Shown here: piece after piece, positions 18,087 through 27,553 of the stretch
Position numbering within the stretch: the first letter of the stretch is position 1
How the letters are laid out: every line of letters starts with the position of its first letter
Source of the DNA: Scandinavium vulneris_A
GTDB lineage: Bacteria > Pseudomonadota > Gammaproteobacteria > Enterobacterales > Enterobacteriaceae
Length of the DNA: 64,000 nucleotides
Reading direction: 5' to 3'
Assembly (NCBI GenBank): GCA_046518185.1
Contig: JBKGRZ010000004.1
Location: forward strand, 310,001-374,000
Translations under genes and position numbers: made by a program
The notes under the pieces: generated by a model
Database searches by the model: none
Seen by the model: the letters and a program-made list of their open reading frames with translations, nothing else
Told to the model about the DNA's origin: nothing

Positions 18087-19051
18087 AGCGGGTCCTTATC
18101 TGCGTTGATAAGTTGATGAAACATGTCTTTAAACAGTTCATCACGCTCAATGAATTTGACGACCTGAATCAGATGTCGTCGATTATCGAAGCTCCACGCG
18201 AGATTGTCGTTGATCAGCGGTGAAGGACGCAGTTCAGTGGTGAACCAGTCTGAATTGAGCACAAAACCGAGGGTGGTAATATCCCATATCACCTTTCGGG
18301 AGGCGAAACCTATCCATGGACAGCGTGGTGCAATATTTGCAAAATAGTTGCCTATCTGGCTGGTGTTTGCCAGGTAATACTGAATTTCGGGTACCGATGA
18401 TGCCATGCAGTTGGCTACCCCAAAGCAGGGAATTTGAGTCAGGGCGACACCGCTGTCAAACAGAACTCTACTGGCGCGCAGATCCTGCATCAAATTAAAT
18501 TCCTGATTATCTTTCCAATCGTAACTGTTGCCGCCCAGCCAGATGATATGAATATTATGGATAATGTCTGGTGCCTGAAGCAGAGCGCTGGCCACATTAG
18601 TCGGGGCGCCAATCGCAATGACCTGCAATGTATCGGAAGACGCGCGTGCCCGAGTAATTAAATCGCGTGTAGCGGCAGTGGACTCAGGCTCCGATTGCTC
18701 GCTGAGATAGCGAGTTGCACCTTTGAATGCCGGTGGCGGATTTTTACACAGAGGCAGCTTTTCGAATACCCGGTGTATTTCCTCATAGCTGAGTTGCATA
18801 CCTGTTGCCGGATTATCGACAAAGGTATGAGAGGCATTCTCGCCAAAAAAATGATTTGTAAAAGGGGCGGCATAAATAGCCTGAAGATCGAGACGGTCGG
18901 GTCTTAGCATTCCCCAGGCTATCGCCATTTGGTCATCAATCTCATTAAATGTGTCGCTATCAATCACCACCGGGACCTCTCCGTGGGGCGGAATAGTCAT
19001 CAGGTCGATGCGTTCGGTACGGGAAAGTTTGGGAAAAAGTGTGGCGGTCAT
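18083..19051 (-). CDS. Inosine-uridine-type nucleoside hydrolase
   Basis: This 322-residue member of the nucleoside N-ribohydrolase superfamily would cleave a nucleoside into base and ribose. The calcium-binding Asp cluster is VVIDSDTFNEIDDQ (Asp31, Asp33, Asp39, Asp40), a variant of the usual DTDPGIDD. A typical IAIGAPTNVA strand and a C-terminal Asp (VIWDITT) are present. It is the middle gene, with 4-base overlaps on both sides. The altered DSDTFNEIDD motif suggests a subfamily distinct from RihA/B/C. Confidence 0.85.
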   Translation of the reverse strand: MTATLFPKLSRTERIDLMTIPPHGEVPVVIDSDTFNEIDDQMAIAWGMLRPDRLDLQAIYAAPFTNHFFGENASHTFVDNPATGMQLSYEEIHRVFEKLPLCKNPPPAFKGATRYLSEQSEPESTAATRDLITRARASSDTLQVIAIGAPTNVASALLQAPDIIHNIHIIWLGGNSYDWKDNQEFNLMQDLRASRVLFDSGVALTQIPCFGVANCMASSVPEIQYYLANTSQIGNYFANIAPRCPWIGFASRKVIWDITTLGFVLNSDWFTTELRPSPLINDNLAWSFDNRRHLIQVVKFIERDELFKDMFHQLINADKDPL

Positions 19052-20262
19052 TGCGAACTCCTGTCTTCAGACATTTTCTCGAGTACTTTTGTGTGCTCAG
19101 GCATATTTGCTGCGCCGGACCGTTCGACCGCAAGGGAGGCAAATGCGCTGGCATAGCGAACAGCAAGGTCAAGGCTGTCACTATTGGCCAAACGAGCCGC
19201 TAGCGCGCCATTAAAGGCATCACCCGCCCCGGCAGTATCAATATTTACGGCGGGAAACGCCGGATATTCACGGTGTTGCTCACCATCGAACATCCAGCAT
19301 CCTTCTTTGCCGAGGGTAATAATGACGATGTGGGGACCCAGCAAACGAATTTGCTCCGCGGCCAGGCGAATATCCTGCTTTGAGTGAATCGTCATGGAGG
19401 TGATTGCCTCCGCCTCTGTAAGATTGGGCGTCACGATGGTCGCGAAGGGCAATAAATCGAGGACTTCCGGACGCCACGGTGCTGGGTTAAAAATTGTTGT
19501 CAGACCACATTTTTGCGCGTAGGTCAGGGCCTGTCCGCTTGCATCCGGATTATTTTCCATCTGGATAAGAAAAACATCTGATTGCGCGATTGAGGTGTGG
19601 CATGACGTTATTTCGGCGCTGGAGAATGTTTGATTGGCTCCAGGGTTAATCACGATGGCATTGTCGCCTTCAGATTCTGAGACCATCACAACGGCGCTGC
19701 CGGTCGGGCATTGTGGGTGGGTGAATAACGTCAGAGACGCCAGTCCAATGGTTTCAAGAAATAATCGTGCCTTATGGGCATACTCATCTTCACCTATTTT
19801 GGCAACAAAGTGTGTGGCAGCCAGGGCGTTAACCGATGCCACGGCCTGATTACACCCTTTTCCGCCCGGTAAGCAGCAAGAATACAACGCTCTGGTCGTT
19901 TCACCCGATGCCGGGAAATGTGCCAGACGGTAAACAAGGTCAGTATTAAATGAACCCAAAATAAAAACATTCCCTTTTTTCAAGGCAGATGACGTTTGGG
20001 TAGTGGTTGTCATAACATCCATATTGTTATGCAGCAAAAGTGGATCATTCCAATAAAGGTCGGGGCCCATTTTATTAAGCAATGAAGCTCCGCCGTAATG
20101 AATGTTAATATTTCCTGTGCGTTTCAATTCCACCAGGTCGCGGCGAATAGTTCTTTCCGTGACATTTAATTGGTTAGCGAGTGTTTTTACGGTGACTTTT
20201 TTAAGCCGTCGTATTTCGGTGAGAATAAACTCGCTTCTCATTTTTTTGTAGTTATAAGGCAT
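19048..20262 (-). CDS. DeoR-type HTH domain fused to a PfkB/ribokinase-family kinase
   Basis: The 404-residue protein joins an N-terminal DeoR-like winged helix (about residues 8-60; KTLANQLNVTERTIRRDLVEL) to a ribokinase-fold kinase (about residues 95-395). The kinase shows the N-terminal signature GSFNTDLVYRL / GGKGCNQAVA and the catalytic DTAGAGDAFNG (Asp348 as base). It probably phosphorylates the ribose released by the downstream hydrolase and may regulate the operon itself. The start at 20262 follows AAAGAG; a longer frame to 20310 is possible. It overlaps the hydrolase start by 4 bases. Confidence 0.85.
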   Translation of the reverse strand: MPYNYKKMRSEFILTEIRRLKKVTVKTLANQLNVTERTIRRDLVELKRTGNINIHYGGASLLNKMGPDLYWNDPLLLHNNMDVMTTTTQTSSALKKGNVFILGSFNTDLVYRLAHFPASGETTRALYSCCLPGGKGCNQAVASVNALAATHFVAKIGEDEYAHKARLFLETIGLASLTLFTHPQCPTGSAVVMVSESEGDNAIVINPGANQTFSSAEITSCHTSIAQSDVFLIQMENNPDASGQALTYAQKCGLTTIFNPAPWRPEVLDLLPFATIVTPNLTEAEAITSMTIHSKQDIRLAAEQIRLLGPHIVIITLGKEGCWMFDGEQHREYPAFPAVNIDTAGAGDAFNGALAARLANSDSLDLAVRYASAFASLAVERSGAANMPEHTKVLEKMSEDRSSQ

Positions 20263-20413
20263 GACAATGCTCTTTACTGGATGGCATGACCTCGAGTGGT
20301 TGGAGCGCATATTAACGGCGTGGTCGTCGAGTGAACGTGTTTGTAGTCACATAAAGAAGGTGAGATCGGACAGTTTGTCCGTTTTATTACTGTATCAACG
20401 TCTGCCGAGAAGA

Positions 20414-20448
20414 TTAAAAAAGCCAGGAGCGTTATTTCTCCTGGCTTA
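20414..20448 (-). terminator. Rho-independent terminator of pykA
   Basis: Read on the minus strand, AAGCCAGGAG-loop-CTCCTGGCTT is followed by TTTTTAATC, 40 bases past the pykA stop. Confidence 0.88.
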
Positions 20449-20486
20449 GCAATGACATGTGTTGGCGAGCGCCAACCAATAGGGGC

Positions 20487-21929
20487 TTATTCGACGGTCA
20501 GAATGCGCGTGGTGTTGGTGGTGCCCACGGTGCTCATGACGTCGCCCTGGGTAACGATAACCAGATCGCCAGACACCAGATAGCCTTTGTCACGTAGCAG
20601 ATTCACCGCATCGCTGGCAGCAGCCACGCCATCGGTCGCGCTGTCGAAGTGAACCGGGGTCACGCCACGATACAGGGAGGTGAGGTTCAACGTGCGTTCA
20701 TGGCGGGACATCGCGAAAATTGGCAGGCCGGAGCTGATACGAGACGTCATCAGTGCGGTACGGCCAGATTCCGTCATGGTAATAATCGCGGACACGCCTT
20801 TCAGGTGGTTAGCGGCATACATCGCCGACATGGCGATCGCTTCTTCCACGTTGTCGAACTGCACGTCCAGACGGTGTTTAGAGACGTTAATGCTTGGGAT
20901 TTTTTCTGCACCCAGACATACGCGTGCCATCGCCGCAACGGTTTCTGACGGATACTGACCTGCGGCGGTTTCCGCAGACAGCATGACCGCATCGGTACCG
21001 TCCAGCACGGCGTTAGCCACGTCCATGACTTCAGCTCGGGTTGGCATCGGGTTGGTTATCATCGATTCCATCATCTGCGTGGCGGTGATGACTGCACGGT
21101 TCAGCTGACGGGCGCGACGGATCAGCGCCTTCTGAATGCCGACCAGTTCAGGGTCACCGATTTCAACGCCGAGGTCGCCACGGGCGACCATCACCACGTC
21201 AGAGGCGAGAATGATGTCATCCATCGCGTCCTGGCTGCACACGGCTTCTGCACGCTCAACTTTGGCAACGATTTTCGCATCGCAGCCTGCATCGCGCGCC
21301 AGACGGCGAGCATAGTTCAGGTCTTCGCCGCAGCGCGGGAAGGAGACGGCCAGATAGTCGACGCCAATCTTCGCCGCAGTCTGAATATCGGCTTTGTCTT
21401 TTTCAGTCAGCGCTTCAGCTGACAGGCCGCCGCCAAGTTTGTTAATGCCTTTGTTGTTAGACAGCGGGCCACCGACGGTGACTTCGGTGAACACTTTCAT
21501 GCCCTGAACTTCCAGCACTTTCAGCTGTACGCGGCCGTCGTCAAGCAGCAGGATGTCGCCCGGAACCACGTCAGCAGGCAAACCTTTGTAGTCGATCCCG
21601 ACTTTATCTTTGTCGCCTTCACCTTTACCCAGGTTGGCATCAAGCAGGAATTTGTCGCCGATGTTGAGGAAAACTTTGCCTTCTTTGAAGGTCGATACGC
21701 GGATTTTTGGTCCCTGCAGATCGCCAAGAATAGCGACGTGGCGTCCCAGTTTAGCCGCGATTTCGCGCACTTTGTCGGCACGAATTTGATGGTCTTCGGC
21801 ACTGCCGTGGGAGAAGTTCATGCGGACAACGTTCGCGCCAGCCGCAATCACCTTCTCAAGGTTATTGTCGCGGTCAGTAGCCGGGCCTAATGTGGTCACG
21901 ATTTTGGTTCTGCGAAGCCTTCTGGACAT
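20487..21929 (-). CDS. pykA: Pyruvate kinase II
   Basis: PykA makes pyruvate and ATP from phosphoenolpyruvate and ADP, the AMP-activated isozyme in enterobacteria. The 480-residue protein is nearly identical to E. coli PykA, with the substrate/Mg region MVARGDLGVEIG and the catalytic Lys segment KIVAKVERAEAV. The start MSRRLRRTKIVTTLGPATD at 21929 follows a purine-rich site. The 33-codon extension to 22028 lacks similarity. Confidence 0.98.
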   Translation of the reverse strand: MSRRLRRTKIVTTLGPATDRDNNLEKVIAAGANVVRMNFSHGSAEDHQIRADKVREIAAKLGRHVAILGDLQGPKIRVSTFKEGKVFLNIGDKFLLDANLGKGEGDKDKVGIDYKGLPADVVPGDILLLDDGRVQLKVLEVQGMKVFTEVTVGGPLSNNKGINKLGGGLSAEALTEKDKADIQTAAKIGVDYLAVSFPRCGEDLNYARRLARDAGCDAKIVAKVERAEAVCSQDAMDDIILASDVVMVARGDLGVEIGDPELVGIQKALIRRARQLNRAVITATQMMESMITNPMPTRAEVMDVANAVLDGTDAVMLSAETAAGQYPSETVAAMARVCLGAEKIPSINVSKHRLDVQFDNVEEAIAMSAMYAANHLKGVSAIITMTESGRTALMTSRISSGLPIFAMSRHERTLNLTSLYRGVTPVHFDSATDGVAAASDAVNLLRDKGYLVSGDLVIVTQGDVMSTVGTTNTTRILTVE

Positions 21930-22054
21930 GTAATACTCCGTTGCTGAAACAATTTGGTGTTGCGTGAAAAGGAATTCGGGCGTTCCACCTGTGCATAGTC
22001 TAATGCTGGAACTTACCCGAATGTACAAATAAGTTACAAGCTTGTTATAAACTT

Positions 22055-22924
22055 TTAATGGTTATCACTGCTCACTCGCAGTTCTTTATCAAACCGCGAT
22101 TCCTTCAATGCTTCCTTGACCCGCTTCAAGTTATCCCGGAATTTTGCCCCGCGGCGCAGGGTAAATCCGGTTGCGAGCACGTCGATAACCGTTAACTGGG
22201 CCAGCCGGGAAACCATCGGCATATAAATGTCAGTATCTTCCGGCACGTCAAGCGTGATGGCTAATGACGCCTCACGTGCCAGCGGCGTGCCTGCCGAGGT
22301 GAGCGCTATCACCATCGCATCGTTTTCACGCGCCAGTTGCGCCAGTTCCACCAGACTTTTCGTCCTGCCAGTGTGAGAAATGAGGACCACAACGTCACCC
22401 TCGCTGCAGTTCATACAGCTCATGCGTTGCAAGACGATGTCATCGGAATAGACTACCGGCACGTTGAAGCGGAAAAATTTGTTCATCGCATCATGCGCCA
22501 CGGCGGCGGAAGAACCTAATCCGAAGAACGCTATCTTTTTGGCCTGGGTCAGCAAGTCAACGGCGCGATTGACGGCCGACATATCGAGCGAGTGACGCAC
22601 GTGGTCGAGACTGGCCATCGCGGATTCAAAAATTTTGCCGGTATAGGCGTCCACACTGTCGTTCTCATCGACGTTACGGTTGACGTAAGGTGTCCCGTTC
22701 GCAAGACTTTGCGCCAGATGCAGCTTAAAATCAGGAAAGCCACGGGTATCCAGACTACGACAAAAACGGTTAACCGTGGGCTCGCTGACCGCAGCCTGTA
22801 ATGCCAGTGTGGCGATGCTTAAGTGGATGGCCTCGGAAGGGGACGCGAGGATAACCTCCGCCACTTTACGCTCGGATTTGCTAAGGTTTTCCAGATGGGA
22901 CTGGATTTTTTCCAGCATGTTCAT
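22055..22924 (-). CDS. hexR: Transcriptional regulator HexR (RpiR family)
   Basis: HexR represses central sugar-catabolism genes (zwf, edd-eda and others) and responds to 2-keto-3-deoxy-6-phosphogluconate. The 289-residue protein has an N-terminal RpiR helix-turn-helix (ALQAAVSEPTVNRFCRSL) and a C-terminal SIS sugar-phosphate domain (FFGLGSSAAVAHDA; VVVLISHTGRTKS). It is divergent from zwf, its expected target. Confidence 0.97.
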   Translation of the reverse strand: MNMLEKIQSHLENLSKSERKVAEVILASPSEAIHLSIATLALQAAVSEPTVNRFCRSLDTRGFPDFKLHLAQSLANGTPYVNRNVDENDSVDAYTGKIFESAMASLDHVRHSLDMSAVNRAVDLLTQAKKIAFFGLGSSAAVAHDAMNKFFRFNVPVVYSDDIVLQRMSCMNCSEGDVVVLISHTGRTKSLVELAQLARENDAMVIALTSAGTPLAREASLAITLDVPEDTDIYMPMVSRLAQLTVIDVLATGFTLRRGAKFRDNLKRVKEALKESRFDKELRVSSDNH

Positions 22925-23280
22925 GGTTAACAGGCGCTCATCGGTGAAAGCGATTCCATTAATGGGTGAAATCGCCGGGCAATTTAGTGAGAATATACCC
23001 CTGTGAACTCTGTAATGCAGAGGAAAGAGAACAATTTACGTTGTTTTTTTTCATTACATGATCACAGTCGACTTTTGCCACTGCCCTTTTGGCGAAACAG
23101 CGAGCAAAAAGAGTGAGTTGGCTCTCCTTTGCAGGCGGTTTTTAGCCGAGAAATGCCTTTATCTGGCCTCGGTAGGGCGAAGGGGTTTCGACATTAACGT
23201 AAACACAGTACAGTGCAGCGTAAGAAAATTACAAATAGCGCCTGGCAGACGTACCAGGCAATCCAACTGAGGAGAATGAC
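22925..23280. promoter_or_regulatory. hexR-zwf divergent intergenic region
   Basis: These 356 bases hold no gene. They must contain the hexR and zwf promoters. The only specific site I can propose is the HexR-like palindrome listed separately. I could not place a convincing SoxS/MarA box by eye. Confidence 0.6.
23219..23233. promoter_or_regulatory. Possible HexR operator upstream of zwf
   Basis: CGTAAGAAAATTACA matches the reported HexR pattern TGTAATTAAATTACA at 12 of 15 positions and lies 48 bases before the zwf start. The assignment is by pattern only. Confidence 0.4.
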
Positions 23281-24756
23281 ATGGCGGTAACGCAAACGGC
23301 CCAGGCATGTGATCTGGTCATTTTCGGCGCGAAGGGTGACCTGGCGCGCCGTAAATTGCTGCCTTCCCTGTATCAACTGGAGAAAGCAGGCCAGATCCAT
23401 CCGGACACGCGGATCCTTGGGGTCGGACGTGCCGATTGGGACAAAGATGCATACACCAAAGTGGTGCGCGAGGCGCTGGAAACCTTCATGAAGGAGAAGA
23501 TCGATGAAAGTCTGTGGGACACCCTGAGCGGGCGCCTGGACTTCTGCAATCTGGATGTCAACGACACCAAATCCTTCACCCGTCTCGGCAAACTGCTCGA
23601 TCAGAAAGAGCGCGTGACCATCAACTATTTCGCCATGCCGCCAAGCACGTTTGGCGCTATCTGCAAAGGCCTGGGCGAAGCGAAGCTCAACGCCAAACCG
23701 GCGCGCGTGGTAATGGAAAAACCGCTGGGAACGTCGCTCGCGACCTCCCGCGAAATCAACGACCAGGTTGGTGAATATTTCGAAGAGTGCCAGGTTTATC
23801 GTATCGACCACTATCTCGGCAAAGAGACGGTGCTCAACCTGCTGGCGCTGCGTTTCGCTAACTCTCTGTTCATCAATAACTGGGATTCCCGCACTATCGA
23901 TCACGTGGAAATTACCGTGGCGGAAGAAGTGGGTATCGAAGGCCGCTGGGGTTACTTCGATCAGGCCGGACAGATGCGCGACATGATCCAGAACCACCTG
24001 CTGCAAATTTTGTGCATGATTGCCATGTCTCCGCCGTCAGACCTGAGCGCTGACAGCATTCGTGATGCCAAAGTGAAGGTGCTGAAATCCCTGCGTCGTA
24101 TCGACCGCTCCAACGTACGTGATAAAACCGTTCGCGGTCAGTACACGTCTGGTTTTGCTCAGGGCAAAAAAGTACCGGGCTACCTGGAAGAAGAGGGTGC
24201 TAACAAGAGCAGCAACACTGAAACGTTCGTTGCTATCCGTGTGGATATTGACGACTGGCGCTGGGCTGGCGTGCCGTTCTATCTGCGTACCGGTAAGCGT
24301 TTGCCGACCAAATGTTCAGAAGTGGTGGTGTACTTCAAAACCCCGGAACTCAATCTGTTCAAAGAGTCCTGGCAGGAGCTGCCGCAGAACAAACTGACCA
24401 TCCGTCTGCAGCCGGACGAAGGCGTGGATATTCAGATCCTCAACAAAGTGCCGGGTCTGGATCACAAGCACAACCTGCAAACCACCAAGCTTGATCTGAG
24501 CTACTCCGAAACCTTCAATGAAACGCATCTGGCCGACGCATATGAGCGCCTGCTGCTGGAAACCATGCGTGGGATTCAGGCGCTGTTCGTCCGCCGTGAC
24601 GAAGTTGAAGAGGCGTGGAAATGGGTCGACTCCATTACCGAAGCCTGGGCCGCCGATCAGGATGCGCCAAAACCGTATCAGGCTGGCACCTGGGGTCCGG
24701 TTGCTTCCGTGGCGATGATCACCCGTGATGGACGGTCGTGGAACGAATTTGAGTGA
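23281..24756 (+). CDS. zwf: Glucose-6-phosphate 1-dehydrogenase
   Basis: Zwf oxidises glucose 6-phosphate with NADP+, feeding the pentose-phosphate and Entner-Doudoroff routes. The 491-residue protein equals E. coli Zwf in length. It has the Rossmann motif VIFGAKGDLARRKL at the N-terminus and the substrate/catalytic signature RIDHYLGKE. An AGGAG site precedes the ATG. edd and eda follow downstream after a terminator. Confidence 0.98.
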   Translation: MAVTQTAQACDLVIFGAKGDLARRKLLPSLYQLEKAGQIHPDTRILGVGRADWDKDAYTKVVREALETFMKEKIDESLWDTLSGRLDFCNLDVNDTKSFTRLGKLLDQKERVTINYFAMPPSTFGAICKGLGEAKLNAKPARVVMEKPLGTSLATSREINDQVGEYFEECQVYRIDHYLGKETVLNLLALRFANSLFINNWDSRTIDHVEITVAEEVGIEGRWGYFDQAGQMRDMIQNHLLQILCMIAMSPPSDLSADSIRDAKVKVLKSLRRIDRSNVRDKTVRGQYTSGFAQGKKVPGYLEEEGANKSSNTETFVAIRVDIDDWRWAGVPFYLRTGKRLPTKCSEVVVYFKTPELNLFKESWQELPQNKLTIRLQPDEGVDIQILNKVPGLDHKHNLQTTKLDLSYSETFNETHLADAYERLLLETMRGIQALFVRRDEVEEAWKWVDSITEAWAADQDAPKPYQAGTWGPVASVAMITRDGRSWNEFE

Positions 24757-24780
24757 CCGCGGAGATACCCCAATGAGGGT

Positions 24781-24796
24781 ATTTTACCGGTAACAT
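24781..24796. promoter_or_regulatory. Probable GntR operator between zwf and edd
   Basis: On the minus strand the site reads ATGTTACCGGTAAAAT, one mismatch from the GntR pattern ATGTTA-N4-TAACAT. It is about 195 bases upstream of edd, whose E. coli homologue is induced by gluconate through GntR. It also lies upstream of the zwf terminator. Confidence 0.5.
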
Positions 24797-24833
24797 GATC
24801 TGACACAGCATCTCATACGATATTTATACTTTT

Positions 24834-24868
24834 AAGCCCCGGATGGTTCACCACCGGGGCTTTTTTTA
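24834..24868 (+). terminator. Rho-independent terminator of zwf
   Basis: AAGCCCCGG / CCGGGGCTT with an 11-base loop and a TTTTTTT tail. It separates zwf transcription from edd. Confidence 0.9.
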
Positions 24869-24990
24869 TTACACTGACGGAAGATGAATTTGCCCCTGAG
24901 CTACAGCACAAGCGCGTTTCAGCATTGTTAATGACTCCTGAATATCGTGTTAATGCCTAAGCCCAGACACTCAGTATTTGAGGAGCTATT

Positions 24991-26802
24991 ATGAATCCGT
25001 CATTGTTACGCGTAACAAATCGCATTATCGAGCGTTCGAAAGACACCCGTCGCGCCTACCTCGCGCGCATCAATCAGGCTAAATCTGACACCGTTCAGCG
25101 CTCCCGTCTGGCCTGCGGTAACCTCGCACACGGCTTCGCGGCCTGCCAGCCAGACGACAAGGCCTCGCTGAAAAGTATGCTGCGTAACAATATCGGCATC
25201 ATTACCTCCTATAACGACATGCTTTCCGCCCATCAGCCTTACGAGCATTACCCGGACGTTATCCGCAAAGCGCTGCAAGGAGTAAACGCCGTAGCACAGG
25301 TTGCGGGCGGGGTACCTGCCATGTGCGATGGCGTAACCCAGGGGCAGGATGGAATGGAGCTGTCTCTGCTCAGCCGGGAAGTGATTGCCATGTCGGCGGC
25401 GGTAGGGCTGTCTCACAACATGTTTGATGGTGCGCTTTATCTCGGTGTGTGTGACAAAATTGTCCCGGGCCTGGCGATGGCCGCACTGTCGTTTGGTCAT
25501 CTGCCATCGATTTTCATTCCGTCAGGCCCGATGGCCAGCGGTCTGCCGAACAAAGAAAAAGTCCGTATTCGCCAGCTGTATGCGGAAGGTAAAGTCGACC
25601 GGATGGCGCTGCTTGAATCCGAAGCCGCCTCCTACCACGCGCCGGGAACCTGTACTTTCTACGGTACAGCGAACACCAATCAGATGGTTATTGAGTTCAT
25701 GGGCATGCAGCTCCCGGGGTCGTCGTTTGTACACCCGGATGCGCCAATGCGTGAAGCATTGACCGCCGCTGCCGCCCGTCAGGTCACCCGTTTGACCGGC
25801 AACGGCAACGAATGGATGCCGCTGGGTAAAATGTTCGATGAGAAAGTGGTGGTCAACGGCATCGTGGCGCTACTGGCGACCGGGGGATCCACTAACCACA
25901 CCATGCATCTGGTGGCGATGGCGCGAGCGGCGGGGATTATCATCAACTGGGATGATTTCTCTGATCTGTCTGACGTGGTGCCGCTGATGGCTCGCCTGTA
26001 CCCGAACGGCCCGGCGGATATCAACCACTTCCAGGCGGCAGGCGGCGTGCCTGTCCTGGTGCGTGAACTGCTGAAAGGCGGTCTGTTGCATGAGGACGTA
26101 GAAACCGTCGCCGGTCACGGCCTGCGTCGTTACACCATGGAGCCGTGGCTCAATAACGGCGAGCTGGACTGGCGTGAAGGGGCCGAGACGTCGCTGGATG
26201 ACAGCGTGATCGCCAGCATTGATAAACCGTTCTCGCATCACGGCGGCACCAAAGTGCTGAGTGGCAACCTCGGTCGGGCAGTGATGAAAACGTCCACCGT
26301 GCCGGTTGAGAACCAGATTATCGAAGCCCCGGCGGTGGTGTTTGAGAGCCAACATGACGTGCTGCCAGCGTTTGAAGCGGGCCTGCTGGACAAAGATTGC
26401 GTCGTCGTGGTGCGTCTTCAGGGACCAAAAGCCAACGGCATGCCAGAATTGCATAAACTTATGCCGCCATTAGGTGTATTATTGGACCGCTGTTTCAAAA
26501 TTGCATTAGTTACCGATGGACGACTCTCAGGCGCATCCGGTAAAGTGCCGTCAGCCATCCATGTCACGCCTGAAGCGTATGACGGCGGGCTGCTGGCGAA
26601 AGTTCGCGACGGCGACATGATTCGCGTCAATGGACAAACCGGCGAGCTGACGCTGCTGGTAGATGAAGCCGAACTGGCTGCTCGTAAACCGCATCTGCCG
26701 GACCTGAGTGCATCCCGGGTAGGGACCGGGCGTGAAATGTTTAGCGCACTGCGTGAGAATCTCTCCGGTGCCGAGCAGGGCGCGACCTGCATCACTTTTT
26801 AA
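24991..26802 (+). CDS. edd: Phosphogluconate dehydratase
   Basis: Edd dehydrates 6-phosphogluconate to 2-keto-3-deoxy-6-phosphogluconate in the Entner-Doudoroff pathway. The 603-residue protein is of the IlvD/Edd iron-sulfur dehydratase family and equals E. coli Edd in length. Family cysteines are visible in PAMCDGVTQGQDGMELS and APGTCTFYGTANTNQ, and the C-terminal signature is VTDGRLSGASGKVPSAIHV. A GAGGAG site precedes the ATG. eda follows 39 bases later. Confidence 0.98.
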   Translation: MNPSLLRVTNRIIERSKDTRRAYLARINQAKSDTVQRSRLACGNLAHGFAACQPDDKASLKSMLRNNIGIITSYNDMLSAHQPYEHYPDVIRKALQGVNAVAQVAGGVPAMCDGVTQGQDGMELSLLSREVIAMSAAVGLSHNMFDGALYLGVCDKIVPGLAMAALSFGHLPSIFIPSGPMASGLPNKEKVRIRQLYAEGKVDRMALLESEAASYHAPGTCTFYGTANTNQMVIEFMGMQLPGSSFVHPDAPMREALTAAAARQVTRLTGNGNEWMPLGKMFDEKVVVNGIVALLATGGSTNHTMHLVAMARAAGIIINWDDFSDLSDVVPLMARLYPNGPADINHFQAAGGVPVLVRELLKGGLLHEDVETVAGHGLRRYTMEPWLNNGELDWREGAETSLDDSVIASIDKPFSHHGGTKVLSGNLGRAVMKTSTVPVENQIIEAPAVVFESQHDVLPAFEAGLLDKDCVVVVRLQGPKANGMPELHKLMPPLGVLLDRCFKIALVTDGRLSGASGKVPSAIHVTPEAYDGGLLAKVRDGDMIRVNGQTGELTLLVDEAELAARKPHLPDLSASRVGTGREMFSALRENLSGAEQGATCITF

Positions 26803-26841
26803 TACGACAAGATTGATCATTCTGGCGAGAGAAAAACTCTG

Positions 26842-27480
26842 ATGAAAAACTGGAAAACAAGTGCAGAAGCTATTCTGACCAACGGCCCGGTTGTCCCGGT
26901 TATCGTGGTTAATAAACTGGAACACGCGGTGCCGATGGCAAAAGCGCTGGTTGCAGGTGGCGTCCGTGTTCTGGAAGTGACCCTGCGTACGCCATGCGCC
27001 CTGGATGCCATCCGTGCTATCGCGAAGGAAGTGCCGGACGCTATTGTTGGGGCCGGTACCGTGACTAACGTACAGCAGTTGAAAGAAGTGACGGAAGCGG
27101 GCGCACAGTTCGCGATTAGCCCGGGTCTGACCGAGCCGCTGCTGAAAGCGGCAACCGAAGGCACCATTCCGCTGATCCCAGGTATCAGCACCGTGTCTGA
27201 ACTGATGCTGGGCATGGACTACGGACTGAAAGAGTTCAAATTCTTCCCGGCAGAAGCCAACGGTGGCACCAAAGCGCTGGCAGCGATTGCAGGTCCGTTC
27301 GCGCATATTCGTTTCTGCCCAACTGGCGGCATCTCCCCGGCGAACTATCGCGATTACCTGGCACTGAAAAGCGTGCTGTGCATCGGGGGTTCCTGGCTGG
27401 TTCCAGCGGATGCGCTGGAAGCGGGCGATTACGACCGCATCACCCAAATTGCTCGCGAAGCGGTTGAAGGCGCGAAGTAA
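26842..27480 (+). CDS. eda: KHG/KDPG aldolase
   Basis: Eda splits 2-keto-3-deoxy-6-phosphogluconate into pyruvate and glyceraldehyde 3-phosphate. The 212-residue TIM-barrel class I aldolase has the active-site Glu in RVLEVTLRT and the Schiff-base Lys in EFKFFPAEANGG. It is the second gene of the edd-eda operon and is followed by a strong terminator. Confidence 0.98.
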   Translation: MKNWKTSAEAILTNGPVVPVIVVNKLEHAVPMAKALVAGGVRVLEVTLRTPCALDAIRAIAKEVPDAIVGAGTVTNVQQLKEVTEAGAQFAISPGLTEPLLKAATEGTIPLIPGISTVSELMLGMDYGLKEFKFFPAEANGGTKALAAIAGPFAHIRFCPTGGISPANYRDYLALKSVLCIGGSWLVPADALEAGDYDRITQIAREAVEGAK

Positions 27481-27507
27481 TCACGTTTGCTGGCTGAACG
27501 GAAAACT

Positions 27508-27540
27508 GGGCGGGTCGCGTTAATGCGGCCCGCCTTTTTT
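27508..27540 (+). terminator. Rho-independent terminator of edd-eda
   Basis: GGCGGGTCGC-GTTAAT-GCGGCCCGCC followed by TTTTTT, 28 bases after the eda stop. One internal mismatch in the stem. Confidence 0.9.
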
Positions 27541-27553
27541 ACCCCTGAACAAC

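Noticed and set aside
23194..24006. Long minus-strand open frame antisense to zwf
   Set aside because: It lies wholly opposite zwf, has a His/Phe-rich composition typical of reverse-complement frames, and no homology is recognised.
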